Shown here piece after piece: positions 21,832 to 32,724 of a stretch of 37,513 bases of DNA. Numbering within the stretch: position 1 is the stretch's first letter; each line of letters opens with the position of its first letter. The stretch covers positions 1 to 37,513 of the forward strand of contig JAMYHX010000431.1 of assembly GCA_025529335.1 (NCBI GenBank). Direction: 5' to 3'. The DNA is from Rhizopus sp. PT2906. Its lineage: Eukaryota > Mucoromycota > Mucoromycetes > Mucorales > Rhizopodaceae. The notes beneath the pieces were generated by a model. The model did not search any database. It was not told where the DNA came from and saw only the letters and a program-made list of their open reading frames with translations. The position numbers and the translations under genes were made by a program.

Positions 21832-23326
21832 ATGGAACTTCCAACACCAGGACAAATTGTTACATACGACTATAGGACTACTGAGAGTCAAGTCAATCAA
21901 GTGCAAGACTTGAAGATATTACAATGGAATGTTGAGAGAAATTACGGTTAGAGATACAATACTGATTATAAACGTCTGATCCTAATAAAAAGTATGACAG
22001 AATCTGAGGAAATTATAAAAGTAATTCAAGATCTTGACCCTGATGTCATCATGCTTCAAGAAGTTGATATATTCTGCAAAAGATCAGGCAACCGAGATCA
22101 CATGCAAGAACTATGTAAGGCACTTAAATTGAAAGGTGGTTTTGTTTGTGAATTCCAAGAGCTTGATAGTCCCCTTCGTGGGTTACGTGATGCTGTAAGT
22201 CTGGAAGAAAGAAAAAAAAAAAAAAAAAAAAAAAAAGGTGGTATATTGAACATTTAATAACACTTGTTAAAAAGGGAGGTGGTGTTCATGGTAATGCCAT
22301 TTTATCAAAACATGATATTGAATTTAGAGTGCTTGAGCATCGAAAAGAAGCATATGACTGGAACAAGCATGGGAAATGGTTAAGAGAACCAAGGATTGGA
22401 AAGTAATGGTCAACTACTCGACTAGATTAAAAGCAGATATTAATATCTATTTAGGCGATACACACTAGTTGGCACAGTACATGCCCCCTCACTACCACCC
22501 GTACTCTGCTATTGTGTTCATCTAGAGGTTAGATTAAAAAGTAAAATGTGTTATTATAACATACTAAGGACAACCTTAGGTCTTTACGGGCATCATTAAC
22601 CGAGTACACAACTTTGCTGATATTTTTGAAGATGCCTCAAATAACGCAGAAAAATACCCACATCAAGTTATCTGTGGTGACTTGAATACATTGGCTCATT
22701 CAATAGCACGCTTTTCACCAAAGTATGCTAGAGATAGATATAGACTCATGTCAGTAGGCGACACGGAGAGTAATTGGTTTGACCGACACGTCATGGCAGT
22801 CTATAGAGATCAACAATATGAGTACAATCTTCGCTTAGCTGGCTCTGGATTTCCATTTTCAGCCATGCCCGTACGCCTTGTTCGATTCATCTGGCAAATG
22901 ATTGGACCCAAAATATTCGAAGTAATAAGTGGATTTGACGTTGAGACGCTAAAAAGAGCACGAAACCCTGGTTTTTATGATCCTTGGGATCCTAATGAAG
23001 TCACCTTGCGCAATCCAAATTATTTTGGTCTATTTTCGGCTAAACTTGACTGGACGATGGTAAGATGTATGGACGTGCGTCAAAAGTGGATTGGAAACAG
23101 AGACTTTAGCGCCAGTGACCATGCCTATTTGATGCTAAAAGTTGGTCCTGATGACTCTGAGAAGGTTGCGCAGGTTCCAGCCATTTGGAAGCTTCGTCGT
23201 CAACAATGGCAACCTAATGGATTTGCTCCTTACAGACGCACGGCTATTGGAACTACCTTGTTGACACTAGTTTTAACCTTGCTTTCACAGTGGCTAATTC
23301 ATATGTATAAGCAATTTGTGTTGTAA
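21832..23326 (+). CDS. Endonuclease/exonuclease/phosphatase-fold protein with C-terminal membrane anchor
   Basis: Member of the Mg2+-dependent EEP superfamily (DNase I, nocturnin, sphingomyelinase and inositol-phosphatase relatives). Five exons, 21832-21946, 22001-22194, 22275-22402, 22455-22527, 22580-23326, give 418 residues. Catalytic marks are ILQWNVERNY (metal or phosphate Asn), VIMLQEVDIF (metal-binding Glu), HAPSLPP, CGDLNT (Asp and Asn) and FSASDHAYL (terminal Asp-His). Near the C-terminus a hydrophobic segment TLLTLVLTLLSQWLI followed by a short tail suggests a tail anchor facing the cytosol. Substrate is unknown; membrane attachment would fit lipid phosphodiesterase activity as well as a nucleic-acid role. 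Two donors are GTTAGA, weaker than the usual GTAAGT. The intron 22195-22274 contains a run of about 25 A. Confidence 0.85.
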
Positions 23327-24862
23327 CTAGACATTACTCTATAATTAGTATATACCGCCTCTTTCTTTCTTTCTTTCTCTCTTTGTTCATTATGCTTCTC
23401 AGCGTCATTTAATGTATTAACTTTAGAATTGTATACTTTTTCAGATGATTATAGCTATTTTATCATATATTCCCCCTTTCCTTCCTTTGTTTTCATGTCT
23501 AAATAAAAATATCTGTGTGTGTATCTATAAATGTATTATGTCTTAATTAATCATTAGTACTACAAACGTCATTGACTATATTTCCAACATTGTTCCCTTG
23601 CTTATATTAAAAAAAGTATATTTCAGAAAAGCCTCTTTCTATAAAAATAACTATGGGCTTTTTTTTTCTTACAGAATCTGATGGGAATCAAAATGGTTTT
23701 CTTCAAAATAAAGACGTTTCCCTATAAAAAACCAGTATCAATTGTTTTATGGCTTAATTTTAAACCATTTAACAATCCAATGTTGATCATTCTCTTTGTT
23801 TTTAATCTTCGGTCCGGGGGAAAGCGCTCTGTCCTCCATAAACACTAAAAAATGAAATGTCAAAAGAAAAAGAGATGGGAGAACCATACTAAAAGGGGAA
23901 ACGTCAAGTGATCGAAAATACCTAATATTGCGAAAATAGAGGGTATCTACATTTGATCATTGGTGCAGTTTCCTCTATAGAGTTTTCCCTCGCACCACAG
24001 AGTCATACATTATATTGAGACCGTGGGCAATTCTACCATGTAAATCGGTTTTAAGTTTATTCAATTGGTGTAACTGATGTGAGTGGAATTATCTCACACA
24101 CACATACACAATGTGTGTATGTATTGTATTAGAGATTGTCCCGTTATTGATATCATTGCTACCTGAACTATAAAGCATACTGTTCGAATTTAAGTCCTAT
24201 CTTTTACTCATAAATACGCTTAGTCAAATGGATTAGGAGTTTCAAAAAGCACTTTTTATAGTTTCTATTCGACATTTTTAGTACCACGCACTCAAATTAT
24301 CTACTATTGATAAGGAGCTATTCTCTTTATCAAAGAAAGGATAAGATGTGATAAAGAAAATGCTAGATTGATAAGGCCATCTTTCTCTTCTTTTTACTCC
24401 TTTTTCTCTTTCTGCAATCAACTTTTATGCCATTTTGATGTTCACACAGGACTTTTTTTAGTAAAAATGATCTTTTGACACCATGTGTATGTCGTCAGTA
24501 ATCTTAGTAATGGTACACAAGTAATCCCTCTTGCGGGAACAGTATAATCAGAGCCTAAAACAGTTCGATCCCAGATTCACAGATGGAGCTCTTAGTACAA
24601 CTGAATAACGAATCATTGTGGGGCATATTGACTCTTACTTGATACGGAACTCTTGGGTAACATCTTCAAGACTATAAATGAATCTATTTTTTCGGTCTTT
24701 CTTTGTTATTTGCATTATTATTGCTTGTCTTTAATATCTGATTAAATCAATTACCTATTTTGCATTATCCCCTTTGTTTACACAAACCAGCTATTCCCAC
24801 TCTGATACAAGCACAATAATAAATTTCCCTCTTTTGTGTATATATATATAAAAAAGAAAGAC
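23327..24862. other. Long intergenic region (1.5 kb) before the sugar transporter
   Basis: No gene is supported. The first 200 bp is T-rich 3' sequence of the upstream gene with CTTT repeats. Around 24100-24125 a CA/TG microsatellite forms an inverted repeat (ATACAC ... GTGTAT). Near 23810 there is a GC-rich island TCCGGGGG. The final 30 bp before the transporter ATG contain alternating TA followed by A-rich sequence, likely a core promoter. The length suits a regulated transporter promoter, but no defined operator was recognised. Confidence 0.4.
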
Positions 24863-26555
24863 ATGTCAAAACAAGTAAAATCTCAAGACTTGGGCTTCCC
24901 TGTTTACATGGTAGCTTGCGCAACAATTGCAGCACTCTCCGGATTCAATGTTGGATGGCATATCAGTATGTATTTGTTATTAGATTATATTTAAAATGTC
25001 TATTTTCTTATATAATAATCAAAAAGGTGTGCCGAATATGCCTGAAAAGGTGATTATGGGTATTGTCAATGAAGACGGTACAGGTGCTTGTCTGCCAGGC
25101 ACTTCATCTTCTGGCTCATTGCCCGGATGTTTACCAATGTCCTTCAATACATGGTAAATAAATCTATAGGTCCATCCCATATAATCCGTTAAGACTAGTG
25201 AAATTAGGGGTTATACTATTGGTGCCTTTGCCATTGGCGGATTTTTTGGTAGTCTTGCCAGCAAATACATGAACGTCTGGTTCGGCCGACGAGATAATAT
25301 CATGATATCCTGTCTCTGGATGGCCGTTGGTGGTCTATTATCCGCATGCTCTACCAATATTGGCATGGTACGCTTTTTCATTTATTTTAATATGTAATAC
25401 AGAAAAACTAACACCTTGCTTTAGTACTCTGTTGGCCGTGCGTTTGTCGGTATTGCTTCTGGCATGTGTGGTTCTTCAGTAGCTATCTATGTTTCAGAAA
25501 TTTCTACCAAAAAGAGTCGTGGAGCCCTTGGTTCCCTTTTTGAACTGTTTTTAAACCTTGGCATCTTACTTACACAAGTCTGTGGCCGATATATGGCTAC
25601 TGCACCCACCTGGCGCTTTCTCTGGGCAATCCCTTCTTTCATAGCTGCTATTCAATTCGCCATTATGTACTTCTTCACAGTTGAATGCCCTCGTCGTCTT
25701 TGTGCTAACAAGGAGTATGAAAAGGCATGTGCTGCGCTTCAAAAACTGCGTGCTGGTGCTGATGTTGAGGAAGAGTTTTCCTTAATACTTGCTGCTCGTC
25801 AGCGAGAGATCGAATCTGCAAAGAAACAAATGTCTATATGGGATATTATATCCTGTAAAGACAGACATATCTCATGGAATACTGTCATTGTGATGGTCAT
25901 TCAAGCGTTTAATCAGATCGGCGGTATTGGTCCCATGTCTGTTTACTCTGTCGGCTTCTTTACACAAATCTTTGGTGATGCAACATTGGCTACCAACATA
26001 TCGCTTGCTGATGCCTCTGTTAATATCCTTGCTACGTTTATTGCTGTGGTATTTATGCACCGTGTTGGCCGCAAGGGATTTATGCTCATATCTACCGGTG
26101 GTACCTGTATTGCGTCTCTCATGATGGTCTTGGGGTCAACGCTCAAAGACAAGTCTGGTCATCAAGGCATTGGTGGTCTTGCTATTGCTGCTGCTATTCT
26201 CTTTACGGGATCCTACAGTATGGGGTGTGGTGTCATCCCTTGGCTCATTGCTCCTGAATTGTTACCTATGCATGCCTTGGCAGCTGGTTCTGCCCTTGGT
26301 AATTCCTCCAACTGGCTATTTAACTTTGTGGTCAATACTGTATGGCCACATATGAGCACTGGTCTTGGCACATACAGCTTTATCGTGTTTATCGTTATTA
26401 ACTTTTGTGGCTTTGTCTTCATTGCGATTTTCATGCCAGAGACAACCGGTAAAGACATTGATGATCATAAGAAAGCTGATGTAGTTGATGTTGAACAAAA
26501 TGCCTCTGTTTCAAGCCAAGATAGCACAGAGTGTAAACCTAAACATCATCCTTAA
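24863..26555 (+). CDS. Major facilitator superfamily sugar transporter (SP family)
   Basis: Plasma-membrane hexose-type transporter. Four exons, 24863-24965, 25027-25153, 25208-25367, 25425-26555, give 506 residues with about 12 hydrophobic segments. Motifs of the sugar porter family: SGFNVGWHI in helix 1, GFFGSLASKYMNVWFGRRD in loop 2-3 (G-R-R type), GRAFVGIASGMCGSSVAIYVSEIS in helices 4-5, a P-R-R version of PESPR (ECPRRLC) before the central loop, QAFNQIGGIGPMSVYS in helix 7, VGRKG in loop 8-9, and PETTGKDID at the end of helix 12. The last 35 residues are charged and polar. The substrate is not predictable, although the QxxxQxGG pattern fits hexose transport. It is convergent with the Htd2-like gene 812 bp away. 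Confidence 0.92.
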
Positions 26556-27367
26556 CCCTTATTTATATATTATGATATCAATTTTATTTTTGCTTTTTAA
26601 TTTTTTGTGTATGTATAGCCCCTGTAACATATTTTTTTTCTATATGTAATAAATATATCTATTTTTTTATTATTGTAAAGCTTGTATAAAAGAGCAGAGG
26701 GCAGCTGCACGCATTTTAATATAGATTTAATTCTTTGTAAAGTGCTTCATTCTTTGTTTTCAAGAAAAAAAAAAAGATATATTATACTTATTCAATTCGG
26801 TCATCTTTATTCTTTCATAATAAGGTTCTCTCTCGATAGTATTGCCACTTGACAAAGTGATTTACCAGAGTCTTTGTTGAGTTTTTTACTTGTGATATTC
26901 TCAGGCCCAAAGTATCAGCTTGTATTACAAGTAGATAATCTGCTTTAAATCCATTGATTAACCATACATTCTAATTAAAAAAGTCTAAAATAGACGTTCT
27001 CAAATAGCCTTGACTTGTTTCCTTGTGAAGGGCTATTCAGCGTTCCTTTTGATAAAATAGATCTCTTCAGCCATTGAAATCGTTCGCCTTTGGGTAGATT
27101 ATAGATACCCGTTTAAAATTGCCTTTTGTAGACAATAATTAACAATAAGGTTTAGAGATATGGTTACCTGTTTATGACATGTGACTGAATAAAGTATTTA
27201 CATATCAGAAAGCAACATTTATTAATGACAATGAGGAGATAATGTAAACTGTAACTAGATTAAATCATGTCAAAAGATAGAGTCGTCTTTATCAAACTAT
27301 TTTCTTTTTCGAAAAAAATAAAGTCAATAAAGATGATCATAATCAATGTTTGCTTTATTTGACTGTT
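26556..27367. other. Intergenic region between convergent genes
   Basis: This 812-bp gap lies between the stops of the transporter and the Htd2-like gene. It is AT-rich with T runs and AATAAA-like sequences suited to 3' ends from both sides. No open frame, RNA or repeat was recognised. Confidence 0.4.
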
Positions 27368-28537
27368 TTAATTTACTTTATCTATAATAGCAAGTCCCTT
27401 AACAGCCACATCTCCGGCATCATTCATAATCCATAAATCATAGCTTGGTCCTTCCTTGTCATTTGTTTTCCAACGTCCACTGATAGTGAGTGCTTCATTT
27501 ACAGTCAATGGCTTCAAGCATCGGTATTCGAATGACTTGATACGGCGGTCTTTGGTTTGATTATGACCTGCCTGTTGATCAGCATCCTTTGTAGCAAGAT
27601 ACTGATCAAGCTGATTAACCATATATATCAAGGATAATGGACCATGAGTTAGGCAACCTGATGAGCGAATTTAATAAAATACACGTGTCATATATATTTG
27701 AGTTTACCTTTTTGCTTTTCAACTTGAGTAGCAAAGGTATGATCATAATGAATCAAATGAGAATTAAACGTAAGAGCGGAGAAGCGGAAGAGAGTGATGG
27801 GAGTAGGCGTAACATTGAATGAGAACTCAGGGTTACTCATGACCTCTGCAAATAAAAAAGAGCATTAGATTGCTTTCGCTATCTTGATACTTTAACTTAC
27901 CATGAGATGATGACTTATTCTGAGTGACTTCTAAGACTTCCTCTTCCTTACTAGCATCATCTGTAGTATATACCCAGCAGCGGCTCTCGGTTAAGGCTAA
28001 TCCTTGCTTGTTGTAAATTTTACCATCAACCCAAACGAACACACTGTTGCCCTTTTTGATATCCACTTTGCTGAGCTTGGTTTCCATCTTTATTTCATCA
28101 CCCACACGCAAAGGGTTATCTACATTCCATTCAAGCTTGCCTCCTGCCCACTTACGACGAACATAAGGCTCAGGTGGGCTCCATTCCTTATTATAACCGT
28201 CCTTTGCGAGCTCCTTTTCGGGCACACGAGGAGGGAAATAGACTAGATGCCACCCAGGAGGAATTTCAGTACCATGAGCAGGGAATTGATCATAGTTAAA
28301 CTTGGGATGATCAAGCGTGTTGCCCAATAAATTGACTTGAGAGGGTGTAATGACATCTGTCTCTACCTTTGATTTTTGTGAAATTTCCTTCTTCCACGAC
28401 TCGATATCCTTTTTGCAGGCGGACGTTGAAGAGAGGTGTCGTACACGCATGACATTTGGTATAGTGCTTAATGCACCATAGTTTTTGTTTAAAATGGTTC
28501 TTAAAGCTGGCTGACTTGACTTAATTAATGAATGCAT
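27368..28537 (-). CDS. HTD2: MaoC/hotdog 3-hydroxyacyl-thioester dehydratase, Htd2-like (mitochondrial)
   Basis: Probable dehydratase of mitochondrial type II fatty-acid synthesis, removing water from 3-hydroxyacyl-ACP. Three exons, 28537-27901, 27845-27708, 27657-27368, give 354 residues. The N-terminus MHSLIKSSQPALRTILNKN is Arg/Lys-rich without acidic residues, as for a mitochondrial presequence. The first half has an N-terminal MaoC-like domain with PPGWHLVYFPPRVPE and RKWAGGKLEW. The second half has the hotdog active-site block SHLIHYDHTFATQVEKQKG, HGPLSLI and FEYRCLKPLTVNEAL, where Asp and His of HYDH are the expected catalytic residues. This architecture is shared by yeast Htd2 and by mesaconyl-C4-CoA hydratases, so substrate is inferred. 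Donor and acceptor sites are canonical and in phase. Confidence 0.85.
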
Positions 28538-28950
28538 GTTTGATGGGATGAGAGGAAAAGATATGTGAAATAAGAACTAGTAATATAAATGTAAACAATA
28601 CATGACGTCGTATGTACGTAGAATTGAGTTCTGCATGCCTTTTCAACAAGCTTATCGGAGAATGAAATAGTGACTTTCATCAATACAAAGCCCTGCTTTC
28701 ACTAATTTTAGTGCAACAAAATCAATCTGAAAGGACAGGAAAGGCTTTTTTGCTTGAACAACCGTGATATGTAATTCACACTTGGCGTCTTACAGTTAAG
28801 GTATATAATACACTTAATACGTCTAGTGATACATGTTGTTGTCTTTGTTTATTTACTTTTGACATGTGTGCTAAAATTGGTGCGAAGGCTGGATCCAATT
28901 GAATAGCGTAATAAAAGATGATTTTCGTGCGATTCCTAAAGACATTGAGT
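28538..28950. other. Upstream region of the Htd2-like gene, non-coding
   Basis: No gene is supported. A TGACGTCG element near 28603-28610 resembles a bZIP/CRE half-palindrome. The rest is AT-rich sequence leading into the repeat island. Confidence 0.35.
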
Positions 28951-29230
28951 TCAATTCATGCGACCAACATTTGCTTTGAATCTTTTAACAAATGCTAATT
29001 GAGAAGTTGTAGGAGGACGTTTGATTCCAACGGGTAATCTTTCAGGAAATCCTAGATCGCTTTCAGAGTCTGTGGACGTATTGGACAACTGCCTTCAATT
29101 AGCCTTTCTGCCTTTATGACATCAGGAACACCTGTTAAAGACTTGTTAATTCAGTGAATATCGCTCCTTGTATTGTTGAGCCATTCACTTGACGCGACTC
29201 CATAGTTTTCTGCCGGCATATTTAATAATG
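28951..29230 (-). pseudogene. Unidentified coding remnant
   Basis: On the minus strand two protein-like pieces appear in different frames: GVPDVIKAERLIEG around 29100-29140 and, from about 29088, LSNTSTDSESDLGF followed by GIKRPPTTSQLAFVKRFK to a TGA at 28951-28953. Stops and a frame change separate them from each other and from anything upstream. The family is not recognised. It may be the 3' end of a dead gene in the repeat island. Confidence 0.3.
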
Positions 29231-29386
29231 AATTTGTTATTAGATCTACCACTTTTTGGTCTTTCAAGATTCTTTTTTACAAGGTGGTTTGTCCTGGTAA
29301 GAAAGCGGGGGTGGTAGTTTGAAAGTTAACTTGTAAGAACATATAAAAAAGTGAATAAAACAATCCAAAAAACTAAATGGACATAC

Positions 29387-29620
29387 CTGTTGTATTCAGC
29401 TTTATATTTGAAATGATTAATCAAGTCGATGCTTTGCGAAGTAAATTTTTTATTAAGAAGAGAGAGATATTATTAAAGTAATTGTGAGTTTTATAGGAAG
29501 ATTGAATGTTGTCAATATAATTATTGTTATTATAACTTATTATTATCAGATGCGATAGGAGAAAGTAGAATGTATGTTTTATTATAAGATTATACTCGAC
29601 TTATTATAGTGATATATATT
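29387..29620 (+). repeat. Dispersed repeat, copy 2
   Basis: Same family as the copies at 19500-19745 (minus) and 29894-30060. Starts at CTGTTGTATTCAGCTTTATA and runs through AAGTCGATGCTTTGCGAA, TATTATTAAAG, TTTTATAGGAAGATTGAATG and ATCAGATGCGATAGGAG. This copy and copy 1 share a longer 3' part than copy 3. No ORF follows it closely. Confidence 0.6.
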
Positions 29621-29893
29621 AAACACGTCGCACATCCTTTCTTTTTTGGGAACGCTTGCTAAGAAAGAGTATCTAATTTTTGCTGATATTTGACTTGAGA
29701 GTTTTACTCTGAAGCTTGCCAGATAGTAAAAGTCATTCAAAGCGTTATATGACGCCTTATAGTCAATACGGTCGACCTATAAATGGACCTTGACATTGGC
29801 TATTGTGGTGTAGAAAAAGCTTCCAATTTGCTCTGTCAGGACTAGGTCATAAAACTCATTATTTCTGAAGTGTCTACACTTTTCGTAGTATTA
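29621..29893. other. Non-coding spacer between two repeat copies
   Basis: About 270 bp with no supported gene. A CCTATAAATGG TATA-like block near 29776 and mixed-strand short frames are present, but nothing coherent was found. Confidence 0.35.
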
Positions 29894-30060
29894 TCTGTTG
29901 TATTCAGCTTTATATTCGAAATAAAGTTAATAAGTCAACATCTTGCGAATTTAATTCTTCTTTAAAAGAAAGAGGTATTATTAAAATAAGACGCGTAAGC
30001 GTTTTATAGGGAGAGAATCTATGGCTGTTATTTATATTAATGTGGTCAGTGTAATTATTT
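29894..30060 (+). repeat. Dispersed repeat, copy 3
   Basis: Third copy, starting CTGTTGTATTCAGCTTTATA and keeping AAGTC, CTTGCGAATTTAATTCTTC, TATTATTAAA and GTTTTATAGGG. It ends about 150 bp before the ATG at 30212 of the decayed gene described next, so it could have been that gene's promoter. Confidence 0.6.
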
Positions 30061-30211
30061 GCGCAAAAGAAATTCTTCATTGCTGTTTCTAGTGTGCTAT
30101 TGTTCTGTATGCCGACTCTTCTACGGGGAGCTTTGAATAATAGCTGTGCGGACCAAAAGGCTCTAAATAGTCTAAAGAACTTTCCCAATGTACTACGAAT
30201 TATAAAACATA

Positions 30212-30676
30212 CGATGGAAGATGATATTGATAACAACACTTTTTCTCAGATCTTTTGGAGTTTTCAGACTCAAGCGACGACGTGGAGCTCTATTGTTGCG
30301 AGCCCTAACTCACATTCAGCTGAATCTTCTCTATAAAGCAATGCTTTTACCGCAGCTGAATGGACAGAGCTGCAGCTTTCTATTACCATCAATACCTCAG
30401 TATAATTATTCATATAAATAGCCTTCATAGTTATCATAAAAATAAAGAACAATTCTTACCCTATTTCTGGTTTATATTTCAAAGGCCGACTTCCAAGCTT
30501 ATTTTACTATTGAGAAGGACTTCTTTTCTGCCGTTGCCATTACAATAACTGATTTCTGGAGACTATTTATGAAACAAGATTTTAATCGAGTCCACGAAAG
30601 AAGCTCCTGGGTAGAATATGTTGTACCAATATTTAAGCATTTCTCTGCTATAAATAAAGAAATTGCCTTCAGTTGG
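30212..30676 (+). pseudogene. Decayed N-terminal part of an unidentified lineage-specific gene
   Basis: The family has no name that I know. An ATG at 30212 opens MEDDIDNNTFSQIFW and stays open to a TAA near 30334-30336; the same frame continues as SNAFTAAEWTELQLSITIN to about 30400. After a probable intron (GTATAA donor after NTS) a further block from about 30490 reads YFTIEKDFFSAVAITITDFW, RSSWVEYVVPIFKHFSAINK and EIAFSW to 30676. The acidic N-terminus, an F-T-x-x-E/A-W motif and the VPIF...AI block resemble multi-copy Mucorales proteins of unknown function and loosely resemble the frames at 35823-36491. The internal stop argues for a dead or incomplete copy, though the 3' block could splice into the next ORF. 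Confidence 0.45.
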
Positions 30677-30679
30677 TAA

Positions 30680-31198
30680 ATGAAAAGCTTAATTAAATAT
30701 GTTTACAATACACTCTTTCCGGAAAGTACATTTCTGCACGCACGAGCGGTTCACGAGGAATTCAATGCCGATCTCATGTTGCCAGCCACCATTATCACTG
30801 TGTGTGATACACCGCACAATCAAGGCTATGGCACTTCGGCAGCCTCTGTTGGAAAACTTGCATCCCAATTTCTGCAATCTCTGGCATTGTCAGTAATTCT
30901 CAATTTGCCGGTCGCCGATTTTACTACGCCATTAGATTCATTCAAAAGAGCGGCAGCGATCAGACAACTTCAAACCAATGGACAAGCAGCGTCAAAATTT
31001 TCGAAGAGCTGGAACACATTAGCATCATTTGTCGACAAACTTGAACTGGTCCAAAAGCAAGATATTCCGCCACTCGTTCTTGGTACATACTTGGATTTTG
31101 GTTCTCTGGCTATTTTGGCTGGCATAACAGCATCAGCAAGCAATCAACGCATCAAAGAAGATGTTTGGAACCATCTCCGTCATTTGTATAGTCATTAG
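30680..31198 (+). CDS. Hypothetical protein, 172 residues, GC-richer than its surroundings
   Basis: Uninterrupted ORF starting at an ATG (MKSLIKYVYNTLF) and ending NHLRHLYSH. No known domain recognised. It is predicted mainly helical with stretches such as SVGKLASQFLQSLALSVIL and LGTYLDFGSLAILAG, and its base composition is clearly GC-richer than the flanking DNA. The 3' flank is T-rich like a fungal 3' UTR. An alternative start is by splicing: a GTAAAT donor at 30676 and an acceptor ending CCGGAAAG near 30724 would join the preceding decayed exon in phase (FSC-TFLHARAV). The antisense strand also reads protein-like but with several stops, so coding on plus is favoured, not proven. Confidence 0.4.
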   Translation: MKSLIKYVYNTLFPESTFLHARAVHEEFNADLMLPATIITVCDTPHNQGYGTSAASVGKLASQFLQSLALSVILNLPVADFTTPLDSFKRAAAIRQLQTNGQAASKFSKSWNTLASFVDKLELVQKQDIPPLVLGTYLDFGSLAILAGITASASNQRIKEDVWNHLRHLYSH

Positions 31199-31736
31199 AA
31201 GCCTTGATTTTGCATTTGTGAATGTTCATGTCTTTCTCCATCTGTCAGTCTACTCGCGTTATGCCATGTTCCCTTTTCATTTTTCCATTGATGTTTCGTT
31301 TTATTTACCTTGCTATGTGTTTTTCACAACCTCGATGCTCTTTGATATGCATGACATTGTGCTTTTTATCTTCTCCATTCCCGTTGAATGTATTCCCTTT
31401 GAAAATATTCGTCAAAATTTCCTTTGATAAAAGAAACAAACCACATTTCGATCGCCAGTTTTTTTTTTTTTTTTTCGTTTGGTCAGCCATGTTCTGAAGA
31501 ATGTGTTGATGTTTGATTTGAAATGAACTAAGATTAAACAATAGCTTCCAAGTATATCTTTTTATTATGATAAATAAGGAGTGAAGAAAAATGTATGAAT
31601 TATTAATACAGGGTAGCAATATACACCACATTGTAGCACAGATTATTAGCGTGATGTCAATCTGTCTACAGGCTCTTTTATATACAATATAATTTGGACA
31701 GGTACTGTACAAATTATGATAAGCTCTTTGAATACT
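31199..31736. other. T-rich non-coding stretch
   Basis: Probably 3' sequence of the preceding ORF plus spacer. It contains a run of about 16 T at 31461-31476. Short open frames here are low-complexity and are not supported as genes. Confidence 0.4.
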
Positions 31737-32039
31737 CTATAAGTCAATATCAGTGCTAAATACAACATGTTCTGCCATTTTTTTCAAGCGTGGAAGTCGA
31801 GTCTCTAGCCGTTTCAACCATTTTCCATGGCATTTTGACCGTCTTTCAGTAGCTTTCCATGGGAGAGTGACGTTGCCAATTTATTTCTCAGTATGTACCG
31901 GCACAGACTCTCCCATCCATTTGTACAGCAGCCTGATACTGTATCGTCCGGAACGACAAATTATCACCGCAGTTTTCTTGAATTCGCCAGCAAATTCTTT
32001 TTCTTTTCCAAATATACGATAAAAAAGGATCTACACCAA

Positions 32040-32200
32040 CGGTAAAAAAAACAATTCGTGGATGGGACGCCTATTTTCATTTTGACACTGTCTGCCAGCC
32101 ATTTTGTATGGCGATTTGACACCACCTTTCTTCATCTTGACACCGCCTTTTTTCGTTTTGACACTGTCTGCCGCCTTTTTCGCCTTGCTCATCCACTTTG
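32040..32200. repeat. Imperfect tandem repeat of GGTGTCAA-type units
   Basis: On the minus strand units of about 21-28 bp share (G)GTGTCAA(A/G)A.GAA(A)AA(A)GGYGG and GGCAGACAGTGTCAAAA. One unit contains the small palindrome GCCAT-TTTGT-ATGGC (near 32099-32113), and a related block CCAT-TTTCC-ATGG lies at about 31820-31832. The array separates two halves of a coherent reading frame and is flanked by a 32-nt A run. Confidence 0.6.

Positions 32201-32232
<32 letters not shown>
32201..32232 (+). repeat. 32-nt poly(A) tract
   Basis: An uninterrupted A run directly next to the tandem repeat array. It may be slippage or the tail of a retroposed insert. Confidence 0.9.
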
Positions 32233-32233
<1 letters not shown>

Positions 32234-32724
32234 ATTTTGCCAATGCACACAACGTGCAGACTTCGACGATGTTTCGGATGGTTCTTGAATAAACATTGTG
32301 ATCCCCTCGTAGCGGTCCATTTCGTCTGCCTCGTTTTGAAAAGTGAATATCTCTTTCATATAATGTCCTTCTTGCGAGTGAATGTCAACAACCGCAATTT
32401 TGGAGAGTTCAAACTTTTTACCTGTTTTTTCATCCTATGCCCAATCGATTGTGGTTGATTTCCCACTTGTCTTGAAACTACAAATGACAAATTAGCAATC
32501 TGCATGGAAGACAAATGACTGTGCGCCAAGCATTAAAACCGCCAGCCCATACATTACATCTATATTGTGTTTCTACGCACGTTTAATGGCCTTGTCAATC
32601 CATATCATATTCCAGGTACCTTGGTCTGTGAGGATTTATCCACTCACACATTGCCATGGTTTCAAAAATCAACAAGTTTTTTTTTTGTCACAATTGCTCA
32701 TGTTTCCGTAAAATGAAAGTTTCT

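Larger units (their letters stand above)
31737..32701 (-). pseudogene. Unidentified reading frame with at least six in-frame stops, split by a low-complexity insert
   Basis: On the minus strand a frame opens at an ATG (32701) and stays in one register to about 32235 although it meets stops at 32669-32671 (TGA), 32636-32638 (TAA), 32573-32575 (TAG), 32492-32494 (TAA) and 32435-32437 (TAG). Between them the translation is protein-like: ILTDQGTWNMIWIDKAIKRA, KHNIDVMYGLAVLMLGAQSF, FKTSGKSTTIDWA, FELSKIAVVDIHSQEGHYMK. After the insert at about 32040-32235 a second coherent part reads GEFKKTAVIICRSGRY, IRLLYKWMGESVPVHTEK, a TAA at 31881-31883, then KWLKRLETRLPRLKKMAEHV to a final TAG at 31737-31739. 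I do not recognise the protein. It starts 23 bp beyond the transposase stop on the same strand, so it may be transposon cargo or a host gene next to the insertion. Confidence 0.5.

Noticed and set aside
24541..24600. AGTTCGATCCC, similar to a tRNA B box
   Set aside because: No matching A box or cloverleaf could be folded around it.
29910..30239. 109-residue minus-strand frame across repeat copy 3
   Set aside because: Lies mostly in the dispersed repeat and antisense to a more coherent frame.
30689..31198. Antisense protein-like frame across the 172-residue ORF
   Set aside because: Contains at least five stops, whereas the plus strand is open throughout.
32031..32252. Lys-rich minus-strand frame with VKTKKGG/VKMKKGG repeats
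   Set aside because: It is the translation of the tandem array plus the A run; no start context and no other support.
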